The position numbers were made by a program, and so were the translations under genes. Positions 35,217 through 44,734 of a stretch of 64,000 nt of DNA are shown here, in pieces. The notes under the pieces were generated by a model, which searched no databases, was not told the origin of the DNA, and saw only the letters and a list, made by a program, of their open reading frames with translations. Source of the DNA: Sphingobacterium spiritivorum ATCC 33861 (lineage in GTDB: Bacteria; Bacteroidota; Bacteroidia; Sphingobacteriales; Sphingobacteriaceae); contig NZ_GL379770.1 of the NCBI RefSeq assembly GCF_000143765.1, forward strand, positions 1,142,903 to 1,206,902, in the 5' to 3' direction. Positions within the stretch are counted from its first letter, which is position 1, and every line of letters starts with the position of its first letter.

Positions 35217-35615
35217 ATGAAAAATATTATAAAAGGCCTTTTATTGACATTGTGCATCTCGATGGCAGGCTGTCAAAAAGACTATCCTATGGATAGTGAC
35301 GGGCTGCTGATCACGAATCGGGCAGAATGTTACGTCAGCAATTTTGAATTGCTGGGTGCTGATTTTCAAACTGTACGTACCAAAGCTGCAGTTATCGATA
35401 CCGTAGCGCAGACCATAAAAGTAGAAGTGATGTTCGGTACCGATCTCCGCAACCTTTACCCGCAGTTTAGCTTAGTGGCAGATGCCTTATTAGATCCTAA
35501 AATCGTCGGTAAAGAGGATTTTTCTAACCTGAGCACTCCACGCAAATGGACAGTGGTATCAGGCAACCGTAAGGTGAGAAAAGAATATACCGTTACACTG
35601 ACTGTTAAACAGTAA
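35217..35615 (+). CDS. Small PUL lipoprotein (DUF5018-like)
   Basis: 132 residues with lipobox SMAGC. The mature part is one Ig-like beta domain (KVEVMFGTDLRNLYPQFSLV, KEYTVTLTVKQ at the end), matching the short repeat domains of DUF5018-type proteins in polysaccharide loci. Placed right after SusD it is probably a surface accessory that assists glycan binding. It ends 13 bp before the next lipoprotein gene. Confidence 0.75.
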   Translation: MKNIIKGLLLTLCISMAGCQKDYPMDSDGLLITNRAECYVSNFELLGADFQTVRTKAAVIDTVAQTIKVEVMFGTDLRNLYPQFSLVADALLDPKIVGKEDFSNLSTPRKWTVVSGNRKVRKEYTVTLTVKQ

Positions 35616-35628
35616 AAAACTGATAAAG

Positions 35629-36615
35629 ATGAAGAAATTAATAAGTTATATCGGAATCGTTAGCATGCTTACGCTGTTTGTAACGGCATGTAAAGAAAAT
35701 TCCTATCAGATTCCTGAAGCGGAATCCGGATTGCATAACGATGTGATCAAACGATCCATGGGTCCTAATGTCGTTGGGACAAATATTGAATTCGCCTATG
35801 CGATGGCGTTATTGCCCACAGAAGGTAAGATCGTCTCGGCTACAGTGGAAGCATCCATTGCCGGAGCCAGCGGTACATATCTGGACAATAAGTCATATTA
35901 CACGAATAATTCGGGGGTAGATGTAGGTGTGCAGATCGGAGACCCTTCCGTCACCAGCAGTACGACCACTACAGTTAATTTTTCAAGAGATACAAGTGCA
36001 GCTACATTACGGTACTATTATAAAATACCGGAAGAAGCGCGCGGAAAGACCGTTTCCTTTAAGTTTTCTGCAAAAGCAAGCAACGGACAGACGGTTACCT
36101 ATAATCTTGGTCCGTATGATATCCGTAAAATGGATATGAAACTTGATCTGGTCGCTAAGGATGCACAGGCCTGCTATATCTCGATTGCCGATATGGCGGT
36201 ATATGATGCTGCATTTGCGGCTCAGAATCCTGATAAAATCGATTTGGTATACCTGTATCGTGTTATTCCAAATATAGATTTTAAGCATGCTGTAGTAGCC
36301 CCGTCTGCTAATGCTATCTATTTACCGGGAGTAACGCTGCCTGCAGGAGTAAAAAATAACACAAAGCTGATCAAAGCATGGACAGTACGTGATCAGCAGC
36401 TGGCGCGTCTGCAGTACGGTGTATTCGTGGATGATCTGGATCTGATGCAGAAAGACTTTGCGGATGCCCCTGATTTCGCTGTCAATGTGCGGAATGAAGG
36501 CGGACTGTGGGTAGAGACAGCGGATAAGAAGTATAGAGCATATGTGTATATCAATAGTTCAACTGATGCTACAAAAGAATTGAAAATCAGTATGAAAAGA
36601 TTAGCAATGAACTAA
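35629..36615 (+). CDS. PUL surface lipoprotein, DUF4466-like
   Basis: 328 residues with lipobox VTAC. Two beta-rich halves: the first contains a TSSTTTTVNFSRDTSAATLR segment, the second an RVIPNIDFKHAVVAPSANAI segment. From memory it resembles the DUF4466 proteins of Bacteroidota polysaccharide loci, but this needs a profile search. Position after SusC, SusD and a small lipoprotein gene indicates a surface glycan-binding protein (SusE/F role). Followed by a terminator. Confidence 0.7.
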   Translation: MKKLISYIGIVSMLTLFVTACKENSYQIPEAESGLHNDVIKRSMGPNVVGTNIEFAYAMALLPTEGKIVSATVEASIAGASGTYLDNKSYYTNNSGVDVGVQIGDPSVTSSTTTTVNFSRDTSAATLRYYYKIPEEARGKTVSFKFSAKASNGQTVTYNLGPYDIRKMDMKLDLVAKDAQACYISIADMAVYDAAFAAQNPDKIDLVYLYRVIPNIDFKHAVVAPSANAIYLPGVTLPAGVKNNTKLIKAWTVRDQQLARLQYGVFVDDLDLMQKDFADAPDFAVNVRNEGGLWVETADKKYRAYVYINSSTDATKELKISMKRLAMN

Positions 36616-36645
36616 TTTCAGTATAATTGTTTTAGATTGTTTATT

Positions 36646-36683
36646 CCGGATTTCTTTTTCGTAGAAAGGAAATCCGGTTTATT
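36646..36683 (+). terminator. Terminator/attenuator between the Sus genes and the lyase gene
   Basis: CCGGATTTC (36646-36654) pairs with GAAATCCGG (36669-36677), with further T-A pairs inside and a TTTATT tail. It may reduce transcription of the lyase gene relative to the surface genes. Confidence 0.7.
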
Positions 36684-36705
36684 AATTTGTTTCAACAAGT
36701 AGAAT

Positions 36706-39501
36706 ATGTACAGCCAAAGATCCTTAAAGAATAAATATTGCCGTATCCCTTTTTTAATAACATTGTTCATGGTGATAGCAGTGTCTGTTGTATCCGTACA
36801 TGCACAACTCTCTCCTGTGTCTGTATACGAAAAAATATACCATGCTTCTGATGCCGGGATCAATGCGCATACTGTGGCAAAATCCAAAGGAAATAAGTCG
36901 TCAGAAGGTTATATAGTATTAAAGAATAACATTAGTAAAGTAGTACAAAAATTTGATTATAAATATGATATAATATTCGATGTGTATGTTCCTGCTGATG
37001 GTAAATATACCCTGGAAACTGTAGTTGAACCATCGGATGCGGAGGCTTTGAAAAAAGAAGATAAGACGGGGCGCATGACGCAGAATGTTAAATTGCAGAT
37101 CGATGAAGAGCGGCCTACAAGCCGTATCCTGTTTGATGCACACATGGGAGGACGGCAGGTGCTCGGGAAGTTTCAACTGAAAAAGGGGCAACATCAGATA
37201 AAGATGTGGTTGCCCGGAAATATCAGGTTCCAGACGATTAAAATCCGGAGTTTTGAAGCTCCTCAGGTACCACAGGAGGCTCTTCATTATAAGCCAGCTA
37301 TTGTACCTCCCAAAAGCAGACCGCGTATCTGGGTCAATGAAGAAAGTCTGGTGACGATCAAAAACAGATTGAGCAGTGAAGAAAACAGACCTGAATGGGA
37401 GAAAGTAAAATCGGCAGCTACTGCCGCATTTACCTTCCATATCAATCCGGCAGAGGAACAGTTTTATAATGAAGTGCTGGAAAAAAATATAGAGATAAAA
37501 GCTTTTTATTATCTGATGTCAGGAGACAAATCGGTTGGAAAAGAGGCTGTGCATCTGGTTTCAGATTACCTGTCAGTTCTGGAATTCGGAAACATTACCT
37601 ACGGGGATATTACCCGGGAGATCGGACGTGCAATCTACACCTCAGCAGTCGTGTACGACTGGTGCTATGATCTGATGACAGCGGAACAGCGGGCGCATAT
37701 CCGTCGGCATATGTACCGGCTGGCGGATGATATGGAAATCGGCTGGCCTCCGTTCTATGGTCAGGAAAGCATTATCAACGGGCATGGCAATGAGGCACAG
37801 ATATGCAGAGACCTGTTAGCTATGAGTATAGCAGTATATGATGAAGATCCGTTGCCTTATCAATATGTGTCGTATACCGTATTAGAACAATTGGTTCCTA
37901 TGCGTAAATTTGAGTATCAGTCTCCGCGGCACAATCAGGGGATAGATTACGGTGGCTATCGTTTCGGTTGGGAAATGCATGCGGTATGGTTCTATTACAG
38001 GATGACAGGTCAGGAGGTTTTTGATGAAAATATCAAAAACATGCCTTACTACTGGCTTTATATGCGTACGCCGGATGGTAAAATGTTACGGGACGGCGAT
38101 ATGTTCAATGTCAAGTATGCCTCCAGTAGTAACTTTTACTGGAAAAATCCCCAAACTATGTTGCTTTGCTATGCATATTCGCACAATCCTCTGATCAAAG
38201 CCGAGTTCTACAAACAAGGCGCATTGCCGGATAATCCGGTTTTGTTCCTGCTGTTAAACGATCCGTTGCTTAAGCCGGACTATAATCTGAATCAATTGCC
38301 TAAAACAAAAGATTTTGGCCCGGTGTTGGGAGCTATGGTTGCGCGTACAGGATGGAATATGGATCGCAGCAGTAGTGATGTGGTCGCTGAAATAAAAGGC
38401 GGAGGTTATCATTTCGGAAATCACCAGCATGCAGATGCCGGAGCATTGCAGATCTACTATCACGGGATACAGGTGGGTGATCTCGGGTTGTATCTGTCTT
38501 ATGGATCGCCATATGATTTCAATTTTAACAAACGTTCAGTGTCACACAGTATGATGCTGGCTTTAGATCCTCAGGAAAAACTATTGTTCAGAACAAAAAC
38601 TAATGACGGGGGCACGCGTTTCAGCCAGCGTTTTCCGAGAACGGCGACAGAGGCAAAGACCGATCCCTGGTACAATGTTGGTTTCGTACGCTCTTCTGCT
38701 GTAGCTGCCGACCCCATGTCGCCGGATTTTAGTTATTACAATATAGATCTGACAGCCGCATATACATCTAAAATGAGTAGCTATACCCGCGGTTTTCTGT
38801 TTCTCGATCTGAACCGTAAAGATGTACCTGCGGCTATTATTCTGACGGATGACATGAAAGTAAATGATCCGGCCTTTAAAAAATACTGGCAGATCAATAC
38901 ACTGAATGCACCAAAAGAAGAGCAGGGACAGCTGGTATTGCATAGTGAACTGGAAGGAAATACCGGGAAAACTTATGTCAATATGTTGTTGCCGAAGTCT
39001 GAGCAAAGAGTAGTCACTGTTTTGAGTGGGGAAAAAGCTAATCAGGTCTTTGGAGATGATTATGAAGTCAAATCAAACTGGCCGGAGGCACGTGCACACC
39101 GTATCATGGTTACACCACAACAGGAAAATCGGGAAGATCGTTTTCTGACGGTTTTTCAGATGGTGGAAGGGCAATCCGCTCCCTTACCTGTTCAATATGA
39201 AGAAAAAGCAGGTTATTATTTAATCAGGCTGGATGATCGTATTGTATGCATCAGTAAAGGCGGACAACTGATCAGTGAGCCGATTGAATTAACAGTTCCG
39301 GCAGATAAAAAATACAAAATCATTCTGGCAGGTCTGAAAGAAGGATTCTGGACTATTCAATCCGGGCAGCAGGTTTCTGATAAAAATATTCCGGTTGATC
39401 CGGGTAAGAATGTTATCAGTTTTGAATCTCAGGGAACTGCATTGCGGTTTGCTCCCGGAAGAAAATATGGAGCAGATGAAGCAGGGTTGAATAATAATTA
39501 A
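36706..39501 (+). CDS. Heparinase II-like polysaccharide lyase (PL21-related), N-terminally extended
   Basis: 931 residues. Signal peptide (VHAQ), a beta-sandwich N-terminal domain of about 180 residues absent from Pedobacter heparinase II, then a helical toroid and a two-sheet C-terminal domain. Catalytic residues align: His360 and Glu363 (NGHGNE; His202/Glu205 in heparinase II), Tyr415 (DYGGYRF; Tyr257, same 55-residue distance), His573 (NHQHADAG; His406). His575, Asp of QVGDLG and His of SVSHSM fit the zinc site. It cleaves uronate-containing chains by beta-elimination in the periplasm. The true glycan is unknown. Confidence 0.88.
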   Translation: MYSQRSLKNKYCRIPFLITLFMVIAVSVVSVHAQLSPVSVYEKIYHASDAGINAHTVAKSKGNKSSEGYIVLKNNISKVVQKFDYKYDIIFDVYVPADGKYTLETVVEPSDAEALKKEDKTGRMTQNVKLQIDEERPTSRILFDAHMGGRQVLGKFQLKKGQHQIKMWLPGNIRFQTIKIRSFEAPQVPQEALHYKPAIVPPKSRPRIWVNEESLVTIKNRLSSEENRPEWEKVKSAATAAFTFHINPAEEQFYNEVLEKNIEIKAFYYLMSGDKSVGKEAVHLVSDYLSVLEFGNITYGDITREIGRAIYTSAVVYDWCYDLMTAEQRAHIRRHMYRLADDMEIGWPPFYGQESIINGHGNEAQICRDLLAMSIAVYDEDPLPYQYVSYTVLEQLVPMRKFEYQSPRHNQGIDYGGYRFGWEMHAVWFYYRMTGQEVFDENIKNMPYYWLYMRTPDGKMLRDGDMFNVKYASSSNFYWKNPQTMLLCYAYSHNPLIKAEFYKQGALPDNPVLFLLLNDPLLKPDYNLNQLPKTKDFGPVLGAMVARTGWNMDRSSSDVVAEIKGGGYHFGNHQHADAGALQIYYHGIQVGDLGLYLSYGSPYDFNFNKRSVSHSMMLALDPQEKLLFRTKTNDGGTRFSQRFPRTATEAKTDPWYNVGFVRSSAVAADPMSPDFSYYNIDLTAAYTSKMSSYTRGFLFLDLNRKDVPAAIILTDDMKVNDPAFKKYWQINTLNAPKEEQGQLVLHSELEGNTGKTYVNMLLPKSEQRVVTVLSGEKANQVFGDDYEVKSNWPEARAHRIMVTPQQENREDRFLTVFQMVEGQSAPLPVQYEEKAGYYLIRLDDRIVCISKGGQLISEPIELTVPADKKYKIILAGLKEGFWTIQSGQQVSDKNIPVDPGKNVISFESQGTALRFAPGRKYGADEAGLNNN

Positions 39502-39583
39502 TTTATTGTTTGTGCTGTCATTGATTTTTTTAGTAAGTTACAGGGATGCATTTTATTATTGCAATAAATACGAGATGTATTCT

Positions 39584-39610
39584 TATTTTTGATATTAAAT
39601 TGTATACAAT
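39584..39610 (+). promoter_or_regulatory. GntR-gene promoter with abutting operator
   Basis: TATTTTTG (39584-39591) matches the -7 element. The 12-base palindrome ATTGTATACAAT (39599-39610) spans the expected start point and ends at the base before the ATG. The -33 element is weak. This layout indicates strong autorepression and an almost leaderless transcript. Confidence 0.65.
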
Positions 39611-40246
39611 ATGAAGGAAGACTCGTTGTCTTATAAGGCGTATTTAGAGATCAGGAAAAAAATATTGTCCAATCAGCTTGTTGGCGGTGCCAGACTGATC
39701 GAGAGTTTCTGGGCAGATAAACTAAGTGTGAGTCGTGTTGCTATCCGTGAGGCTTTTATGCGTTTAGCCGGAGAGCAGCTTGTAGAGTTTGGAGGAAAAG
39801 GCGGTTGTTTTGTTAAAAAAATGACAGCTGATGATATCAAGGACATCCGCGAACTGCGTGAACTTCTGGAAGTCGGTGCGCTCAAGATCTTGTTTACAAA
39901 AAGAGATAAAGCAGTGATCAAAGAGCTGGAGCTCATTTGTGACGATTTTTCTTCCATGGTAGAAAAAGGATATTATGGCGGGGCATGTGAAGCAGATGTG
40001 CGTTTTCATGAGAAAATAATCGAATCTACAGGCAATGAGCGTTTGTTGCATATCTATCATAACAGTAATATTCCTTTGTTTCATCTGAAGCTGGGCAATG
40101 CTCTGAGCCATATGGATGACTATAAACAGACTGAAGTAGAACACCGTAAAATCGTGGAATACCTGAAGGAGGGTAAATTAAAAGAATCCATAGATACTTT
40201 ACTGGAGCATCTTGACAGAGGAGAGAAGGAATCTATTGAATTTTAA
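39611..40246 (+). CDS. FCD-subfamily GntR transcriptional regulator
   Basis: 211 residues. The N-terminal winged HTH holds SVSRVAIREAFMRLAGEQLV (GntR signature). The C-terminal FCD domain has metal-ligand candidates Asp129, His133 and His178 (EADVRFHEK, VEHRKIVEYL). FCD regulators bind organic acids, often hexuronates or aldonates. The operator adjoining its own start codon recurs upstream of the dehydrogenase operon, SusC, the lactonase gene and the aminotransferase operon, so it is the best candidate for regulator of the whole locus. Confidence 0.92.
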   Translation: MKEDSLSYKAYLEIRKKILSNQLVGGARLIESFWADKLSVSRVAIREAFMRLAGEQLVEFGGKGGCFVKKMTADDIKDIRELRELLEVGALKILFTKRDKAVIKELELICDDFSSMVEKGYYGGACEADVRFHEKIIESTGNERLLHIYHNSNIPLFHLKLGNALSHMDDYKQTEVEHRKIVEYLKEGKLKESIDTLLEHLDRGEKESIEF

Positions 40247-40284
40247 GTTGTTAAATTCACTAATCTGTATAACCTGACTGACGG

Positions 40285-40311
40285 CCGGAAGAGAAATCTT
40301 CCGGTTTTTTT
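40285..40311 (+). terminator. Rho-independent terminator of the GntR gene
   Basis: CCGGAAGA, a GAAA tetraloop, TCTTCCGG, then seven T residues. Confidence 0.92.
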
Positions 40312-40358
40312 ATTTTCCCGAACCTTTTCCAGAATAATATCCTCCTGACCAGCAGTCC

Positions 40359-41171
40359 TTATAAAATACCTTTGTATGCGGTTTTATAACTGACCAGCAG
40401 TCCCTTTTCTGCTTCTGTAATAACCAGTCCCAGGCTCCCGATGGGGTCGAAAGCGCAGTTTGTCGGATTGTTTCCCGGGACAGGTATTTTTGCAGACAAT
40501 TGTCCCTTAGAATCATAATGATGTACCGTTCCCGATCCGTACACAGCAATATATAAGTTGCCTTCCTCATCAAATGCCATCCCGTCAGGACCAACAGGGC
40601 CTCCGGTATTGGTGAAGCAGACAGGATTAGTCCATTCCATATTCTGGCTGTCCCAGTTGCCTGTCCAGATATTGTGAGTGCCGGTCTCTGCTATATAAAG
40701 TTTGCTGTAGTCGGCATTGAAAGCCAGTCCGTTGGGGTAAAAAGAGACCGATCGGAATACCTTTAATTTTTGTTTTGGCGACAGCGCACATATATATCCG
40801 TCACCTTTAGTGAGGCTGTCTCCGGAACAGGTGAACAGCAGGTTGCCGTATTTGTCGAATGCCAGATCGTTGGGTAGGTTTAAAGCATTGCCTTCGACCT
40901 CACTTACGATTATTTCCATATCTCCGGTCAGACTGTTGAATGTTCGTATCTGATTGCGTTCCGAATCACAAAACCAGATCAGGCCGTTGTTATCCGTAGC
41001 GATGCCATTAGGTCTGCCACCGACTTCATAACGCTCTAATGAATCGTTCCGGTATCGGCTCAGGCAATTCCGCTGCTGCTCTACAAACCAAAGATCTCCA
41101 TTTGGAGTAAATGCAGGACCTTCCGGAAAGGAGAGGTTATGCAACAGGATAGTGGTGGTATTGTCGTTCAT
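40359..41171 (-). CDS. SMP-30/gluconolactonase-family lactonase
   Basis: 270 residues, a six-bladed beta-propeller. The metal ligands of the family are all present: Glu17 (FPEGPAF), Asn101 (NLPNDLAF), Asn147 (FYPNGLAF) and Asp196 (GPDGMAF). It hydrolyses sugar lactones to the open acids in the cytoplasm, since no signal peptide is seen. Next to the sugar dehydrogenase and aldonate dehydratase genes it fits the second step of an oxidative pathway. Divergent from the aminotransferase operon across a region with two operator copies. Confidence 0.9.
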   Translation of the reverse strand: MNDNTTTILLHNLSFPEGPAFTPNGDLWFVEQQRNCLSRYRNDSLERYEVGGRPNGIATDNNGLIWFCDSERNQIRTFNSLTGDMEIIVSEVEGNALNLPNDLAFDKYGNLLFTCSGDSLTKGDGYICALSPKQKLKVFRSVSFYPNGLAFNADYSKLYIAETGTHNIWTGNWDSQNMEWTNPVCFTNTGGPVGPDGMAFDEEGNLYIAVYGSGTVHHYDSKGQLSAKIPVPGNNPTNCAFDPIGSLGLVITEAEKGLLVSYKTAYKGIL

Positions 41172-41208
41172 AACAGGTCAAATATAAAAAAGTAAAAATA
41201 TATTTTAA

Positions 41209-41241
41209 TTGTATACAAATATAATGTAATTTAGTATACAA
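41209..41241. promoter_or_regulatory. Operator pair between the lactonase and aminotransferase genes
   Basis: TTGTATACAA (41209-41218) is an exact core copy. TAGTATACAA (41232-41241) is a one-mismatch copy 23 bases further on, the same centre spacing as the operator pairs in the region upstream of SusC. The 240-bp divergent region serves both directions. Confidence 0.65.
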
Positions 41242-41411
41242 ATTAATCAGTTAGTTATAAGCCTGAATATACAGAACCGGACGATCTTACGATACCTGTA
41301 CGTGTATATTAAAAAAACCACAGTACATCCGTTCCTGCATACAGCATATAACCGCATGTGATTATTTTTCACGGTAGTGACATGGAGTAAAAAAATAATT
41401 GACAATCTAAT

Positions 41412-42731
41412 ATGACAAGATCTAAATCGTCCGGTGTATTGCTGGAAAATGAAAAATGGATTCCCGGGGGAGTAGTGTCCCTAAATAGAAAATCTGAACC
41501 TAATATTTGTTTCAAAAGCGGTAGCGGCAGTAAAGTACGTGATCTGGACGGAAATGAGTACATTGATTATCAGGCTGGATTTGCGGCTTCCTTTCTGGGG
41601 CATAATGATCCGGATGTAAATCGTGCGGTACTGCATACATTGAGCGATCAGGCTGTATTAATGGGAGCCGGGCCTACTACGCTGGAGGGAGAGTTTGCTT
41701 CTTTATTCTGTCAGTCGGTGCCTACCGTAGACAGTATACAGATTACTACTACAGGATCTGAAGCTACTTATCACGCTATACGCATAGCCAGAGCGGTGAC
41801 ACATCGTGATCATATTATTGTGATGCAGGGGGGGTATAACGGTTGGCACAATGATGTTTCCTGTAATGTGATCAGTGCATTGGAAGATATTGGTCCGCGT
41901 GTAAGTCCTGGAGAATATCCATTTGATTCTTCATCTGCAGGAGTACCCAAAGCACATAGTTCTTTAGTGCATATTGTCAATTACAATGATCTGGATTCTG
42001 TAGCCTATCTGCTAAAAAGATATGAGATAGCCTGTATTATTCTGGAGCCGATTCTACAAAATGTAGGAATTGTAAAACCTAAAGAAGGATATCTGGAAGG
42101 TTTGCGTAAATTGGCAGATGAAAATGGTTTTCTCCTTATTTTTGATGAGGTAAAAACAGGCTTCAGACATGCCCTGGGCGGATATCAGTCTATCTGTGGA
42201 ATCAAGCCGGATCTGTCTACTTTTGGAAAAGCAGTTGCCAATGGCTATCCTTTAGGAGTGATTGCCGGTAAAAAAGAATACATGGACTACTTTGTGCACC
42301 CGGATAAGAAAGAAAGAGTACTTATTGCAGGTACCTTTAATGCTTTTCCGCTTACGACTGCTGCTGCTATTGCGACCTTACAAAAGTTGTCATCAGCAGA
42401 GCATAATGTATACGGTCATGTGGAGCGTCTGGGTGAAATGCTGGAAAACGGACTGAAAGATATTTTTACCGCTAAAGGGATTACGCATTATATTGCAAGA
42501 CAAGGGTCGGCCTTCTGTACTTATTTTATGGATCATGCTCCCGTAGATTTTCATGACATCGTCAATCATCATGATTTTCAGCTGGATACGGTATACCGTA
42601 AGAAACTGATCGAAGAAGGAATTTTTAATTTCCCGGCTCCGATCAAACAGGGAAGTATTTCTTTTGCGCATTCAGCAGCAGATATTGAAGAGACATTGGA
42701 TAAAACCAGAAAAGTAGTAGATCAATTATAA
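41412..42731 (+). CDS. Class III aminotransferase (glutamate-1-semialdehyde aminomutase-like)
   Basis: 439 residues, PLP fold type I. Asp245 ([11 protein letters not shown]) contacts the PLP nitrogen and Lys273 ([14 protein letters not shown]) forms the Schiff base. The N-terminal [11 protein letters not shown] and [16 protein letters not shown] are typical of the GSA-aminomutase branch, but location in a sugar-acid operon makes heme synthesis unlikely. It may transfer the amino group of an amino sugar acid or keto acid. First gene of a five-gene plus-strand operon. Confidence 0.9.
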   Translation: MTRSKSSGVLLENEKWIPGGVVSLNRKSEPNICFKSGSGSKVRDLDGNEYIDYQAGFAASFLGHNDPDVNRAVLHTLSDQAVLMGAGPTTLEGEFASLFCQSVPTVDSIQITTTGSEATYHAIRIARAVTHRDHIIVMQGGYNGWHNDVSCNVISALEDIGPRVSPGEYPFDSSSAGVPKAHSSLVHIVNYNDLDSVAYLLKRYEIACIILEPILQNVGIVKPKEGYLEGLRKLADENGFLLIFDEVKTGFRHALGGYQSICGIKPDLSTFGKAVANGYPLGVIAGKKEYMDYFVHPDKKERVLIAGTFNAFPLTTAAAIATLQKLSSAEHNVYGHVERLGEMLENGLKDIFTAKGITHYIARQGSAFCTYFMDHAPVDFHDIVNHHDFQLDTVYRKKLIEEGIFNFPAPIKQGSISFAHSAADIEETLDKTRKVVDQL

Positions 42732-42744
42732 CAGGAATACATAC

Positions 42745-43923
42745 ATGAAAATTACAGCTATAGAGACTTATGTGTGCCATGCACGGATGAGAAACTGGAT
42801 TTTTGTAAAAGTAGTGACGGATCAGCCCGGATTATGGGGTTGGGGAGAAGCTACTTTGGAATGGCATACAAAAAGCGTTGTTGGCGCTATTGAAGATATT
42901 TCTCAACTGCTTATCGGAGAAGATCCCAGACGCATAGAACACCTTTGGCAGATGATGTACCGTCAGCATTTCTGGCATGGCAACGGCATTGTCAGAGGAA
43001 CGGCTATAAGCGGGATTGATATTGCACTATGGGATATTCTGGGCAAGATTCATAATGTGCCTTGCCATGAACTCTGGGGAGGTCGTGTCAGGGATCATGT
43101 TCGTCTGTACTGCCATTTGGGAGGCGGCAAGATGGAAGATTTTTATGAAACTGCCCCGGGTGATGCAAAACGATTTGGTGAATTAGCATTGCAGGCGGTA
43201 GAAGAAGGTTTTACGGCATTCAAATCAATGGCCGTGCCGGAGACTATGTCGCTGGAAGGCTTGCAGCCCATCAAATATGCAGAAGCCTGTGTACGTGCGA
43301 TGCGGGAAGCTGTCGGTGATCAGATCGACATTATGGTGGATTGCCATGCACGTCCGAGTCCGCGCATGGGGATGATGTTTGCAAAAGCACTGGAACCGTA
43401 TGGCCTGTACTTTTTTGAAGAACCCTGCTGGCCGGAAACGATGGAAGATATTGCGTTGATTCAGCGTGCGGTAACGACTCCGATAGCATCGGGTGAACGG
43501 CTCGTAGGTGTACATGCATTCCGCGAATTATTGGAGAAAAGAGCAGTAAGTGTTATTCAGCCGGATATTACCCATTGCGGAGGATTGACTGAGGCACGTC
43601 GTATCGGTGCACTGGCCGAGGCTTACCGGGTATCTATGGCTCCGCATAATCCGCAGGGACCTGTCAGTACAGCGGCATCTTTGGAACTGGGCTTTTCCAG
43701 CCCATCCTATATTATTTGTGAAAGTGTACACAGTGATGTGGAATGGCGTTCGGATGTCGTATCCGAAGGGTTTACTGTTCAGAAGCAGGGACGTATTGTC
43801 CTTCCGAATCAAAAACCGGGATTGGGAATTGAGATCAATGAAGAGGAAGTCAAAAAACATCCTTTTCAACAAGAGATATTACAACGGACCTTCTACAAAG
43901 ATGGTAGTGTAGGTGACTGGTAA
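42745..43923 (+). CDS. Enolase-superfamily sugar-acid dehydratase (DgoD-like)
   Basis: 392 residues. Capping domain to about 125, then a TIM barrel. Mg2+ ligands Asp199 (VDCHARP), Glu225 (FFEEP) and Glu251 (SGERL), with His201 in place and the Asp274/His301 dyad ([18 protein letters not shown]), the same 27-residue separation as in mandelate racemase. The pattern matches galactonate dehydratase and relatives that convert aldonates to 2-keto-3-deoxy acids. Starts 13 bp after the aminotransferase gene. Confidence 0.92.
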   Translation: MKITAIETYVCHARMRNWIFVKVVTDQPGLWGWGEATLEWHTKSVVGAIEDISQLLIGEDPRRIEHLWQMMYRQHFWHGNGIVRGTAISGIDIALWDILGKIHNVPCHELWGGRVRDHVRLYCHLGGGKMEDFYETAPGDAKRFGELALQAVEEGFTAFKSMAVPETMSLEGLQPIKYAEACVRAMREAVGDQIDIMVDCHARPSPRMGMMFAKALEPYGLYFFEEPCWPETMEDIALIQRAVTTPIASGERLVGVHAFRELLEKRAVSVIQPDITHCGGLTEARRIGALAEAYRVSMAPHNPQGPVSTAASLELGFSSPSYIICESVHSDVEWRSDVVSEGFTVQKQGRIVLPNQKPGLGIEINEEEVKKHPFQQEILQRTFYKDGSVGDW

Positions 43924-43934
43924 AGAATATAGAG

Positions 43935-44714
43935 ATGAACAAGGAAAGTTACTTTAATAATCAGGTCGTGCTTATTTCGGGCGGACTGGGAGATATAGGC
44001 CTGGCAACTGTCAAAGCTTTTGCCAGGCAGGGAGCGCGTGTGGCTATAGGAGACAGACTAAGCCCTGAAGCGGCAGCACTTCAACTTGCCCGGTTGCAGG
44101 AAGTCGGATACCCCTGCAGATACGATCAGGTAGATGTACAGGATGCAGAGGCAGTAGAGCAGTGGGTAGAATCGATAGCAGAGCATTGGGGGAAAGTAGA
44201 TATAGCAATAGCAAATGCGGCAACGGTTACTTTAAAAGACTATCAACAGATTAGTCCTGCAGAGTGGGATCAGGAGATAAAAGTAAACTTGAACGGTTCA
44301 TTTTACCTTGCAAATGCCGTAGCCCGAAAGATCGTACAGCAGGGGAGTGCTGGTAATATCGTGTTTCTGGGAAGCTGGGCTGCACATGTTGTGCATCAGA
44401 ATCTGCCGGCTTACTCTGTTTCGAAAGCTGCCATACGTATGTTATGTCAATCTATGGCATTGGAATATGCTCCTCACGGAATTCGAATCAATGAAGTCGC
44501 TCCGGGGTATGTCAATGCCGGATTGAGTAAGGAGGTATGGAGTCAGCATCCGGGACTGGCAGATCAGGCACGCGAAACCGTCCCCGTACGGGCGCTGATT
44601 GAGGCTGAAGAAGTCGCCGATCAGGTTGTCTGGATATGCCATCCGAAAAACAGACATCTCACAGGAAGCACCATTCTGATGGATGGAGGTCTGTCCCTCA
44701 GCAGAAAAAGTTAA
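43935..44714 (+). CDS. SDR-family oxidoreductase
   Basis: 259 residues, classical SDR. Cofactor site SGGLGDIGLATV at 15-26, an acidic residue after strand 2 (GDRLSPE), which favours NAD+, NAAT in place of NNAG, Ser in FLGSWAAHVV and Tyr/Lys in YSVSKAAI, then GSTILMDGG at the end. Expected to oxidise a hydroxyl of the sugar acid or to reduce a keto intermediate. Starts 11 bp after the dehydratase gene. Confidence 0.9.
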   Translation: MNKESYFNNQVVLISGGLGDIGLATVKAFARQGARVAIGDRLSPEAAALQLARLQEVGYPCRYDQVDVQDAEAVEQWVESIAEHWGKVDIAIANAATVTLKDYQQISPAEWDQEIKVNLNGSFYLANAVARKIVQQGSAGNIVFLGSWAAHVVHQNLPAYSVSKAAIRMLCQSMALEYAPHGIRINEVAPGYVNAGLSKEVWSQHPGLADQARETVPVRALIEAEEVADQVVWICHPKNRHLTGSTILMDGGLSLSRKS

Positions 44715-44734
44715 CCGCCAATCAAACCTGAATT

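Noticed and set aside
41412..42731. Assignment of the class III aminotransferase to heme synthesis (hemL)
   Set aside because: The sequence resembles that branch, but it is the first gene of a sugar-acid operon and lies beside the GntR palindromes, so heme synthesis is not supported.
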